DNA of 64,000 nucleotides from Diplosphaera chodatii. Taxonomy: Eukaryota > Chlorophyta > Trebouxiophyceae > Prasiolales > Stichococcaceae. The DNA lies in assembly GCA_032358165.1 (NCBI GenBank), contig JAALGY010000019.1:558001-622000 (forward strand), given 5' to 3'. Below, one piece after another: positions 40,844 to 51,706 of the stretch (positions within the stretch are counted from its first letter, which is position 1; each line of letters opens with the position of its first letter). The notes under the pieces are model-generated. The model ran no database searches. It was not told the origin of the DNA and saw nothing but the letters and a program-made list of their open reading frames with translations. A program made the position numbers and the translations under genes.

Positions 40844-41172
40844 AGATAGGCCGCCCTTGTGAAGTTTAGTGTTTGTGGTTTTGGAATGGGTGGGACACTG
40901 GCGAGCTTGCTGCCAAATTCGCAATACGGTTCCGGTTGCGTGGTTCAGCGTCAGAAAGCAGTTGTTTTAACAGATATCATCAGCACAAGCAACGAGGTAT
41001 CCCGCTAGCAGTTCTTTGCCTCATGCACGAGGCAGCCGACCATACAACACATCCACGCTGCTTTGGATAGTCCTCAGCAGGAGATGGTGCTGATCCCCAA
41101 CCACTGTGCCGCTTTCAATGCCACTCGTCGCCTGCATGCAGGGAGGCTTGCCACCTTGCACATGTTGACAAC
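40844..41172. other. Intergenic, convergent 3' flanks
   Basis: About 330 bp. It may include a last short exon or the 3' untranslated region of the minus-strand TEX10-like gene, whose exact end is uncertain. No other feature is visible. Confidence 0.4.
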
Positions 41173-44100
41173 TTACTGTTGCTTGTACAATGAAATGCAC
41201 ACAGGTTTCTTCCTGGCGCACGCAACAAGCGACATGCTCGAGTAACAGCTGCACGCAGCGGAGCAGCGCGTGAGATCACAAACCTTTGCGACGGTGTCGA
41301 TCAGCCCCTGCACCGGCTGCTCGGCTTCCAGCACAGCTGGCCGCATCAAGGAATCTGCCACAACTGCCGTCAGCACAGACAGAGCGCCGGTGGCTGCGTG
41401 CAGATCTACATCCTGACCGCCGTCAATGGCTGCCCCTGCCGCCGCGCATGCCGCTGGCTGCGCCACGCCGGCTGCTTGAGCAGACGCATCACCTCCGCAT
41501 TTGCTGCCTGGCAGTGTGCCAAGCGCTGCAAGCAGGGGCGGCAGCAGGCTATCATCTAGGCGTAGCAGCTGCAGCACTGGCTGCAGCCCAGGATCATCAG
41601 CATCCAGCTCTGCCACCCGCTGCGCTGCCGGCTGCCCTGCACCAGAGCCGCCGGCTGCAGGAAGAGCATCCATGGCAGCTGCAGATGCCACAGACAGCAG
41701 CGCATACTCCCGCATCAGAGCGGGCAGCGCCGCGCGACCTGCAGGGGTCAGCGCGCTGCCAGTGTCTGGAACTGCCGTTGCCTCAAACGCAGCTGCCCAC
41801 GGTGCTGCAGGGTGGCCAGAGTGAGCCGCTGGCGAGGGCGCATGGGCAGACAGCGCCGCTGCAGCGCCGCGCAGGACGCCAAACAGGGCACGCCGGCGAT
41901 CTGCCACGGCTGGCCACTGTGCCAGAAGCAACGGCTCCAGCAGCCGCCAGCTGTCACCTGCATCGCTCACGGCTTACTGCTCAGCTCTATCACGTCTGTT
42001 GCTGTGCACGTTGAGAAGGCTGTCCCAGATGCACCGCAAGCGCTGTGCGCGCTGTGCGCAGGCTCCGGACATCTAGCAAATGCCCCAATGCGGTCAACTG
42101 ACGAAGCCATGCTGGGGCACTGCTGGGGCACTTCACTACCTGTGCTGCAAAATGCGCTCAAGGCTCGACAGGCTGCGTCCACTATGGCGCAGTGCCTCGG
42201 CCACGAGGGCTCAGCCGGCACACCTGCAGGTCAAGCAGCAGCTCGGCACTTCGCCTCACAACCGTGGAGCCACCGACAGCGACCTGCTGCTGAGGTCCAT
42301 GCCAGGACCATTGCGCCATGTCTGGCATTGTTGCCGAGGTCAATATGTTGCACGACAGTAAACGCAGCACTGTCTGGCAGGGCGCCGGCACAAGTGCACC
42401 CAGCTTCTGCCGCAGCAACCGGGACCGGCTGCCCTGTCCCACCTGACATGCTGCCGAGCAGCAGGGTCGCCAGCAGGCTGTGCCCCTGCGCGGGCGGCAC
42501 CACGCCCGCCGGCGCCCGGTCGGCCACCACGCCCACGGCACGCGCGCCGACGTGCGGCGGGTAAGCGCCACTCAGCGACACCATTGCCACCGCCCGCAGA
42601 GTGCTCTCGTGCAGCGCATCGTGGAAGTGCAGCAGGTCCACTGCCGTCGCCTGCAGAGGTGTATCAGTTGTGCTCGTTGCCAACTCTATGGGGGCTGTGG
42701 GTTGGTTCGAGCAATGCATCTGGCTCGTGCATGGCGCCACATACCTGGCATGTCGGAGGCAGCCTTGCCAATGGCCCAGCCACGAAACGCCGTGCAGCTT
42801 CAGCACTCCCATCTGCCGGCGTGTTGGCAGCAGCCTTCCTTCGCCCTTTGGGCTGCGCCACGGGCAGCAATGCTCCAAACAGCGGCGCCAGCTGGGGCTG
42901 CAAAGTTTTGGCATTATGTCAAGTCACTGGAGCAAAGGTGTTGAGACTGTTGTTGTTTAACAGCAAGTATGGGGCACCCAGCAGTGCACAACCTGAAGCC
43001 AACTCTGAATCACGAGGACGACAGGTCACATGAGCAGGGGAGGCAGGACGGACACATGTCAGAGTGCCGGACCTGCAGCGCGGTCAGTGACGAAGCGAGC
43101 GGCCCGCCAGGCGCAGCGGTGCGGCCCGCGTCCAGCAGCAGCCGGAGCGCGGCCTCGGAGGCGGGCGGCGAGGCGTGGCCCAGCTCCCACAGCAGCCTGG
43201 GCAGCCCCTGCGCTGGGCACAGCCGCGGCTCAGCGCCCGCGGCTCTGCTGGGCGTCCACTTGCAGGCAGTCGCGGGAAGCTGTGTTCCCATGGACCAGCC
43301 ATGGACAGGCATCCGCGGCGGACTGTTTGCCCGGCCTGCATTTGGAGCGACAAGCAGAGTGCTGCGCTCACCTGCAGCCACTGTGCGGCGACACCCTCTG
43401 AGACGCATGCCCACGACTGGTCATGCGCAGCATGCGTGCGCAGAGTAAAGGCTGCCAGCAGGCGGCCCTGGAGCCGCAGGCAGGCTGCCCGCGCAGAGGA
43501 CTGCAGCATGGCATGTTAAAGGGTGATGCTCTGTTGAGTTGAAGTGCCACTGAGTGCTGCACCCGTCATGTTGCGTGAGGAGCCGAACAAGATCAACCCA
43601 CCAACCCTGGCTATCTTAACGCACATACTTGAAAGACATGTGCACCTGGAACGCTATACAAGGTCCACAATGTTGCTGTGGTCAACTCACCTTTGAAGGG
43701 GAGCGGTCCGCCAACGAGGCAACAGCCTCCAGCAGCGCAGCCTGTGACTCGGGGGTCACACATGGCAGCATGAGCGCCACGCCCTCAAGCACCGACTGCA
43801 CCGCCTCCGGCATCCCCTCCGGTCCCCTGCTGGCGCCGCTGGTGGCGCCATCTTTGCTGCTGCAGGCGCGGTGCAGACACATCGAAGCCCAGCGGGAGTC
43901 CTGCCCCGACAGCACTCTTGCAGGGCAATGGCGAGATGCAAGCTCTGCACACAGCCCTTCACGTTTCCAAAACCTGCGATGCCGTATGCGCAGGAGTGCG
44001 AAAACGACATGCAGGCGGGGCCGTGGCAATTCACTCTGCTGGCAGCGCGGTGCCGTGGCGCAGGACGCCGACATGGAACTGCACCAGCTGAGCCACCCAG

Positions 44101-46581
44101 GGCGCATCCTGCACCCTTGGCGGCTGCAAGCCACTGTGCTCCTGGGTGTGCTGCTGCTGCGGCCCCTGCTGCTGCTGCCGGCGGTGCTCCTTGCGGTGCT
44201 GCTTGTGCTGCGCTGCGTCGCCAGGTGCAGACGGCTTCTGGCGCCTGCCGCCAGACGCCGGCGGCTGCGGCGCGGCCGCGGGGCCTGCCGGCGGCTGGCG
44301 CTGCTGGGGAGCGCTGCGTGCGACCGGCGGCGGCGGCCGCTCCGCCAGCGCCCGGGTCAGCAGCGCCGCCGCGGCCAGGTTCAGGCGGGAGAGCGCGCAG
44401 CGCAGCGGCGGCGGCGGCGGCACGGCGGGCGCCACCGCCGGGAAGTGGGGCGCCACCTTCGCCAGCACGCCCGCCTGCGCCTTCGCCGCCTCGCCTGCAG
44501 TTTGACACGATGGCTTCCTCCACGCACGCAGTGGGCTGCTGCGAGGCTGAGCACTTGCTGTTGCTCTGGACGCGTTGCACGCTTGGGCTGCCATAGAGCA
44601 CCGCTCTCCGCGTGAATATAGCATGCAGAGCGATGCTGACCTGGCAGGGATGCCAGGTGCGGCAGCAGCAGCTGCAGGCAGGCCAGCAGGTCGGCCATCG
44701 CCTCTGTGGCGGCCAGCTCGGGCGCCGAGCGCAGCTGCCCCGGCCTGCAGCACCACATGCGCGATGGGGAAACAGCAATCAACATTGCTCGGTGCGCCTG
44801 GCTTGCATGCACTGGCTGCCCAACATGGCTCGCTGCAGAGCAGACACCCTACCCGCAATCGGCCCATGCATCCAGCAGACGCACGGCCAGCTGGGCTGCG
44901 GCGGCTGCGGTGTCGCCCTGCGTGCCGCTCGTGTTCCCGATCGTGGTGCTGCTCCAGCCATGATGATCTGCTGCCTGCACAACCTGCTCGACTGCTGACG
45001 TGCCCTTGCCAGCGGCCTGCTGCGCGTAGCCGCCTTGATCGGCATGCAAAGCAGCTGCTGCAGCAGACGCCTGCGCTGAGGCTGCAGCAGGGTCTGGCCA
45101 TGCGCTGCGCCTCCAAGCCAGCGGCACTGCTTCCTCGTCTCGCTGCGGCGTGGGCGGCTGCTGCGGTGCCGATGGCTGCGGAGCCGCTGCTGACACCCCG
45201 GCAGCCCGGGTGAGAAAGCTCAGCAGCCCAGACACAGCCTGCATGTGACTGGTACAGCATGACGCACCCAACTTCTGCTGCCGGGGCCATCAGACGCTGT
45301 CTGCTGCAACCTGCTATGCAACGCCACACATTGCGGTGCATTTCTGTACAGACCCTGTCTGGCGAGCACATCGCTCAAGGCGAACCTTGTGCAGCGTTGC
45401 GAGCGAGCGGCTCTTGATGCTGGCGCCGCGCGTGTCCCGGCCCAGCAGGTCGCGGAAGTGCGCGAGCGCCGGGGCCATGAAGCCCGCCGCCACCGCCCCC
45501 GGCACGACGCCCGTGACCGCCTCCAGGAACCCCAGCGCATCCACTCTGCAGCACTCGCCAGGCGTTGGGAACACCTTGGCGATGATCCTGGTGACATCAC
45601 GGTGCTGTCTGTCTGTCTGCTCGTTCATACGCACTAACAGTGCTGGTTTTGTCAGGACGCCTAGGGCGTGTTAGGGCCCGCCCTCCTCTCCAGATGCGTC
45701 GCTGTCAGCACCCACCGCACAGCATCCGACAGGGACGTCATCGCGCTGCTGATGTGCGCCATGACCAGCTGCAGGAACGGGCGCAGCCCCGTAGGGCCAA
45801 TGACGGGCAACACCTGCAGCAATTGAGGTTGCGCTCCTGAGCGACCCGCTTTGTGCCGACCACACGGCAGTAGGCACGGTTCGTACATGGCGATGGTCAC
45901 CTGCCCGTTGAGCAGCTGCAGCAGCGCCTTGCGCACGCCGGGGTCGGCGTCGGATATGCGCGGCGCGAGCGCCTCCAGCAGCGGCCCCGTGTTCTTGGTC
46001 GCCTGCTCCGGGTGCCGGGCCAGCAGGTCAGCAAGGCCCGCGACCGCGGCAGACCGCGTGCGCTCGCTGTAGTGCCCCACCTGGCTCAGCAGCTCCTGCG
46101 ATGATTGACCAGTGTTTGAGCCTAGCCGCTCAGACATCCCTGCTATGGTGGCTCTCATCGTCTGTTGATATGGTCAGGATGAAGTCGAAAGCTGCGGATA
46201 CTGCAGGGCCAAGCTGCGTCAGCGGAGTTGGCACAGACTGGCGCGGTGGCCGCTGCGGCACCTTGAGGGTGAGGTTGTGGCTGCTGACGGCAGCTCCAGC
46301 ACGGTCGGCAGCGACAGATTGCCCCGGCAGCGTGATGGCCTTTGACCGGAACGCCACGCTTGTATCATTCTGCGCCCGTGGTAGGACCTTGCCAACCTAT
46401 TTGGGACATCAAGGATTGTCATGATTGGTAACTTCAGCATCAGATACAGCCTGACTTGGCAAGCTTCCAGGGCGGGCTTCAGTTGCATGCACACTCTGGT
46501 GGCGAGCTGGACCTTATGCTTTGCGCGCTTGAAGTCGATGCCTACACCGGGGTTCTTGCGCTTTGTGCCTTTCTTGCCCAT
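41173..46581 (-). CDS. TEX10/IPI1-like HEAT-repeat protein (60S maturation)
   Basis: TEX10 (yeast Ipi1) belongs to the Rix1/PELP1-TEX10-WDR18 complex that releases ITS2 and matures the 60S ribosomal subunit in the nucleus. The start is diagnostic: MGKKGTKRKN, DFKRAKHKVGKVLPRAQNDT and VAFRSKAITLPGQ, formed by joining exons 46513-46581 and 46262-46396. HEAT-like helices follow: ELLSQVGHYSERTRSAAVAG and DADPGVRKALLQLLNGQ (45901-46095), IGPTGLRPFLQLVMAHISSA (45716-45813), and GFLEAVTGVVPGAVAAGF with KSRSLATLHK (45386-45545). Exons 44853-45238, 44641-44744 and about 44033-44494 are Ala/Gln/Pro-rich. Further exons near 43690, 43370, 43080, 42770, 42430 and 41283-41962 are Leu/Ala-rich helices. The last stop taken (41173) needs read-through of a possible donor at about 41282, so the C-terminus is uncertain. 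Confidence 0.85.
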
Positions 46582-47023
46582 GCTGGCGGAGGACTCTCAA
46601 GCGAAGCCGGTGGCGGCGCTGGCCGCCGCTGCAACACCAACGCTGATCACTACTCTGCCGATGGCAGCCTTCTTGACGTTTCCACGCTTTCGTTCGTATA
46701 CTACATCACCGTGCGCGTGCATCGCAAGGAGCTTCTGCAACCCATGCCATGCATGCGCATTAGCGGCAATGCGGCGGAAGGTCTCTGTTGTCACAGCAGC
46801 AGGCCACGGCGCCAGCAGACATCCACAGACCTGTAACGCAACAGCATCCAAGTCACTGAACGTATTCACAAATGCCGGATTGCTGCTGAGTTCAACGCCT
46901 TGCAGCATGCCGAGCATGGGATGGAGCAGCCGGCAGCTGGATGCAACGCAGGCAAGCTGACAAGCTTTGTGCAGCAATGCCCAGACCTCACTTCCTCACG
47001 CAGGTGGTCCAACATCACGTGCA
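46582..47023. promoter_or_regulatory. Divergent upstream region of the TEX10-like gene and the next gene
   Basis: A 440-bp spacer. Open frames here on both strands lack domain content and overlap the TEX10-like start, so I read them as chance. Confidence 0.4.
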
Positions 47024-48311
47024 ATGGATGCACCGGGGGTGGACGATGAGGCCATAGCCGCACAGCTGCACAGGGAGCTGAATGCATTCACGCGGCGTGC
47101 AGCGCGGGGTGACCTGCCGCCGTTGAAGCCCCTCAGGTGACCCGGGAACAACTTGCACGGTGGTACGCATCCATAGCCCTGGATGCAGCCCAACGGAGCA
47201 TCGCGAGGGTTGCTTGGGATGCTACTGGTGGCGCACACCATGGCCGCACCATGAGCACCTCCGCCTGCAGGAAGCGCAGGCGCAAGGACGGCAGCAGCCC
47301 CGGCGACTCGGGGCACCCCAGCAGCAGCGCGCCCACCAGGTCGCCGGCGGCCAGCTCCTCAGGCGAGCACGCCGAGCGTGACCGCAGCGCCGCTCGCCTT
47401 CAGACACCAGGTGCAGATCATAGTCATGTACAGATCGCATCATGTTACATGCTCACATCGGCGTAGCTGAAAAGGCGAGAGCCTGTCTGCAAGCCGCAGA
47501 CTGTGCAGTAAGAGCGCACACTTGGTGCATTGCAGAGGAGTTGCAGGAGGCGCAGGGCACCTCGCAGCCCAGCGGCCGGAGGGGCAACGGCGGCCTCGGC
47601 GCCTCGCGCTTCGCGCCCGAGCCGCCGTCGTGGTACGCTGCTCTCGCAGACGCGGCTGCGACGTCCGCCAGGCAGCGGGCTTCTGCAGCAGCGCAGCGGC
47701 CGCTGGCGGTGCAGCAGGGTGCCGATCAACAACAGCCAGCCCGGCAGTCTGCAGATGACGATCCTGCGCATGCGGCAGCTGACAAACGTGGCAGCGGCGA
47801 GGAGCGCAGCATCAAGTGCTTCTGTGCCGGTGTGCGGTGGGGCGTCAGCCTGCCTGCGGACCGGGCAACAGACCGCAGGTGGGGTGTGTGCATCACGTGG
47901 CTTCTGTGGTTGATACCAACATCGAGCATGTCACATCGGTACAGAAAGCAGGGCGGTTGTCTGGGCTCCAAGGCCCACCTTCTGTTGCCGCCGTGCTCTG
48001 CAGTGGTTTGGCAGCGGCCGTGCGAGGCGCGCTTGGCGGCACCGATGCTGGCGCCTGTCGGGATGACTGCCATGTGCTCATGCTGGACAGCTCGGTGAGG
48101 AGCAGCAGGATGGCGTGAAGTTAATCTTGATGCCCTGACTGACGAATTCTGATGTGCATGCGCCAATAACACAGACACTATAGTAACGTCACGAGTGACC
48201 TTTGTCTTACATCTGTAGGGCAACATGACAAGCTTTCCTGCTGGGGCCACCATTGCACAAGGGGCATGGGAGCCTGCAGCAGCCACAGCTGTGCGCATAT
48301 ACGTGCGATGA
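47024..48311 (+). CDS. Unrecognised protein with basic, disordered N-terminal half
   Basis: Not recognised. Five exons with good splice signals: 47024-47136, 47271-47410, 47536-47815 (end uncertain), 47879-48094 and 48219-48311, about 280 residues. Phase closes everywhere except between exons 3 and 4. The start, MDAPGVDDEAIAAQLHRELN, is a short acidic helix. A basic patch (LRKRRRKDG) that could be a nuclear localisation signal follows, then a Ser/Pro/Ala-rich linker and FAPEPPSWYAALADAA. The C-terminal part looks folded: NIEHVTSVQKAGRLSGLQ, PSVAAVLCSGLAAAVRGAL, DDCHVLMLDSSGNMTSFPAG and IAQGAWEP. The basic patch suggests a nuclear or nucleic-acid-binding protein, but nothing more can be claimed. 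It is convergent with the quinone oxidoreductase. Confidence 0.6.
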
Positions 48312-48737
48312 TGTCTTCGGCACGCTATAATAGTGTAGCCGGTGGTACACCGCCATCATTCGCATTGTTTGTACAGCAGGGTGCAAAGCGTGATTTCAGG
48401 CATGTATTACCGCACGCTGGTTTGCAGCAAAACTTCAGGAAGGGTTTGTTTTGATCAGCTGGATTAGGCATTTCATGACCAGTGTCAGAAGTAGTAATGT
48501 CGATCTGTACCCAGGTGTCAAAAGAATATGACTATTTGTAAGCCATGCAGTGCGTGCTAACCCTTGTCCATCTGCGGTGCCTACTGCCGCCAGAAGGGGT
48601 CCTGAACTCTAACAAGATCGCCCTAAACCGAGCATGTATACAGACAGTGCCCAGTATGCTGACAGCCTGACCAATGCAATCTGAGTCTACACTACGTGGA
48701 ACATGTACACGCGGAGGCAGTGCCCTGACAACATTGC
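48312..48737. other. Intergenic, convergent 3' flanks
   Basis: About 430 bp, AT-richer than the exons, with no coding frame or repeat that I can support. Confidence 0.5.
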
Positions 48738-51073
48738 TCAGAGGCGGGAATGCTTGGGAGCGGCACCGCCTGGTAGCAGCAGCAGCTTGCCCACCACCTG
48801 GCGGGACTGCAGCGCCTTGAAGGCCTGCGGCGCCTGCTCCAATGTAAACCTGCAGCACAACACAGCAGGAGCTTGGTGGTGTTCGCAGATTGCTTCACCT
48901 GCTGCAAGGTCTGCTTGCAAACCCGATCACGCCTGCGGCTGGTCCTGCAGTCGTGCTGCAGGCAGCATCGATGGGCAGGCATCATCACGATGCTGTGCAG
49001 TGCATGCAGACTGGACTGGTGGGCACGTGCAGCACCACCTGTGGCTGATGGGGACCTTGATCTTATTGAGCGCCAGCCACTGGACGCTGTCCTCCAGGCT
49101 CTTGCGCAGCACCCGTGGGGCATGCAGGGCGTATGAGCCCCAGTACACCCCGTGCACCTTTGCAAAACCGAGGCACACTGTGAACCATGTTGTTCCTGTA
49201 TCGATGTACTGGTCTCAAGGTATAATCCGCCACTGCGATTTCTCAAGATGAAAGCTACAACCGTCAGCACTCACCGTGAGGTTCTTGACGAGCGCAATGT
49301 TTGCAGGCACTTTCGGCACATCACCAGACGCAAAGCCGATGATGAGCACATGTGCGCCCCACCGCACGCTCTTCAGTGCCTGCTCGAAGCCGGCACCGCC
49401 GACTGTGTCAAGCACAACGTCAACACCTGCGACATGCAATGAGCTACGCTGTTGGCACTGCACCCTGCATACTGGGATGGAGTTGACAGGCGCCACATGC
49501 GCAGCTCAGCTTGTAAGCCAGCAAGTCCTGACAACCATCACCTTGTGGAGCTGCTGACTTGATCCGCTGCCGCAGTGGCTTGCTCGCTGCCCCCTGCACA
49601 GCATGACACAGAGCCTGCCATTGCCTCCTTGCATGCCAGAATTGACGAGGTGCATGCAGGATGGCCACACATGCCACCTGCATCAGCACATGCGAAGCAC
49701 CCGCTGATGGTTGTGACTTGACGACTAGATGCTGTAGAATATCAACACTCACCGAGTCAACAACGAGGTCGGCGCCGAGCTGTGAGAGCAGAGCACACTT
49801 CTCCTGACCGCGCGCCACTGCCACCACCTTTGCGCCCAGTAGCTTGCCAATCTGCATTGCACACGCACATTGCGACGATGCTGGGTCAGCTGCCAGCCAG
49901 CAGCCGACACGCAGCATGGATGTCAGGTGGCATGGCCACGGCCCTGCCGCATGCAGCGCGTCTGGCACATCTGTGATGGCTGCTCGTTCACGAGCTGCAC
50001 GAACTGTGGTGCATATATAGCCATGCTGGGCTATACACGGCAACTACTGCTCCTATCGAAGCCTGGCACAACGATGGTTTCAGAGCGAACAGGCACCTGC
50101 ACAGCCGCGACGCCCACGCCGCCGCCTGCACCCAGCACCAGCAGCACCTGCCCCCCCTGCAGCTTGGCGCGCTCCGTCAGCGCCAGGTGAGCGGTGCCAA
50201 AGGCCACCGGCAGCCCGGCCGCCGCCGCCACATCAATGCCCTCTGCATGCAGCAGCGCCGTCCATCACGCGCCGGGCGGTCGTCCTATCAAGCTGATGTC
50301 GGACCGCAGTATCAGCATGACCCTGGCACAAAGCGGACGAAGCGGGGCAGCCTGAAAAGGCTCTGATGTCCATGGCGCAACACAACCTCAACACCAGGTG
50401 CGCTTGACGTGCTTCAGACACGTCTGACCTACAGCTGCTGTGTGCAAGAGGTACAGCTGCTGGCAAGGCGTAATAAGCTGCTTGTTCCAACGTGAAGGGA
50501 AGCTCACTTGGCAGTCTGATGGCCTGGGAAGCGGCGCACACACACTCCTCTGCAAATGCGCCGCCATTCCATAGCACCGCCGCCACTTCATCGCCGACCT
50601 TGAGCGATGATACATCAGTACCTGCACTCAAGATGTCCCTACGTCACGATGGCCCCTGGCATCACATCGTTCCTAGCATTGCCACCCATGCCTATATGCA
50701 GAGGTTGCTCACCGACTTCTGAGACCACGCCGGATACCTCCGAGCCTGGAATGAACGGCAGCCTTGGCTTCTCCTGCATCATCATAGCGTGTGGATGGCT
50801 GGCCTGCAGTTGCTTCACACATGGGGTGCGCATCGCGCAGCGCTTTACGGTTCATTGGCACGGCGCTCTCACCTGATAGCTGCCTTGGACTTGCAACATA
50901 TCTGCAAAGTTCAGTGATGCTGCCACGGTGCGAATGCGGACATGCCCTGCCAACAGCTTGGGCACCGGCTGCTGCGTGCTGAGCTTGAGAACGCTGTCAT
51001 CGAGCGGAGCAGTGGGGTCCCCGAGCGCTGTCACTACCAGCGCCTTCATCTTGCGTTTGGACTGCTTCTGCAT
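48738..51073 (-). CDS. Zinc-independent quinone oxidoreductase, MDR family (zeta-crystallin-like)
   Basis: NAD(P)H-dependent reductase of the medium-chain dehydrogenase/reductase superfamily; relatives reduce quinones or reactive enones. Nine exons close in phase (50873-51073, 50713-50773, 50455-50621, 50097-50240, 49753-49851, 49542-49593, 49275-49426, 49039-49157, 48738-48849), giving 368 residues from 51073 or 360 from the ATG at 51049. Order of motifs: MKALVVTALGDP, VRIRTVAASLNFADMLQVQG, FIPGSEVSGVV, LKVGDEVAAV, EQAAYYALP, then the Rossmann nucleotide site VLLVLGAGGGVGVAAVQ, AKVVAVARGQEKC, GADLVVDS, VDVVLDTVGG, IIGFASGD and QVVGKLLLLPG. The catalytic-zinc ligands of alcohol dehydrogenases are absent, as expected for this branch. 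The 49542-49593 exon is only 52 nt. Transposon sequence begins about 410 bp upstream of the start. Confidence 0.95.
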
Positions 51074-51478
51074 CCGGCCGCAGGTTTGACACCTCTAACT
51101 GTACCGCCCGCGTGCTGCTGCAAAGGGGCCTGTCGATGGTAAGCAGCCTTGCAATGCGCTGCAATATGAAGCCGTCAGGGTGTGACCGTAAAGCCTGATT
51201 CTCTCAATGTTGACATCCAACCAGTGATATGCAAAAGTTGCAGCTTGATCCCTGATGCTATTTGGTGTCCAGTCGCACACGCAGGCGCGGCATTTGGAGA
51301 GCAGCAGCGAACATGCACAGGATGAGCTTCAACTATCAATCAGCCGAAGTCACTCAACGCACAGAAGCAACGCGGCACAAACTATGTTACCTCTGATAGG
51401 CTATCGACAGTGTAAGTGTGCCACTTCTAGCTGAGCGCGGCACCAACGGTATGCTCATGCCAAGTGCATGCACGTGCT
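51074..51478. promoter_or_regulatory. Upstream region of the quinone oxidoreductase, cut short by the transposon
   Basis: About 400 bp of host sequence between the oxidoreductase start and the left target-site repeat. It presumably holds that gene's promoter. No clear element recognised. Confidence 0.45.
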
Positions 51479-51485
51479 GCTGAGT
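51479..51485. repeat. Target-site duplication, left copy
   Basis: GCTGAGT directly abuts the outer end of the left terminal inverted repeat. The same seven bases abut the right repeat at 60264-60270. Confidence 0.85.
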
Positions 51486-51662
51486 CAGTCATGTAGGGCA
51501 CCTTAACACTAGGCAAGAAAGGGTGGTTTTGATAGCAGAATTTCAGTGGGGCTGTGCCGATTGATAGCTGGTCCAGGGCAGATTGATAGCTGCGAACGCG
51601 GCTAAGTGCGGCCAGCACACAGCACCCAAACATGCGCAACCAAGCTCAAAACATTCTTTGAC
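51486..51662 (+). repeat. Left terminal inverted repeat (177 bp)
   Basis: Starts CAGTCATGTAGGGCACC and matches the reverse complement of 60087-60263 with two differences (G/T at about 51577; T/C at about 51658) and no gaps. Inside it, GATTGATAGCTG occurs twice (51559-51570 and 51581-51592, 22 bp apart) and GATAGC once more at 51531. This spacing suits repeated transposase-binding sites, which is inference. Confidence 0.96.
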
Positions 51663-51706
51663 GTTACTAGCACATATTGTGGGCTTGCTCCACATGCGTG
51701 TTGCCG

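Noticed and set aside
43629..44615. Arg-rich 328-codon plus-strand frame
   Set aside because: Antisense shadow of Ala/Pro/Gln-rich TEX10-like exons; composition is that of complementary GC-rich codons and it has no domain.
44031..45371. Single 446-codon minus-strand frame
   Set aside because: It merges true TEX10-like exon sequence with intron sequence read by chance in a GC-rich region; family motifs and splice signals break it into several exons.
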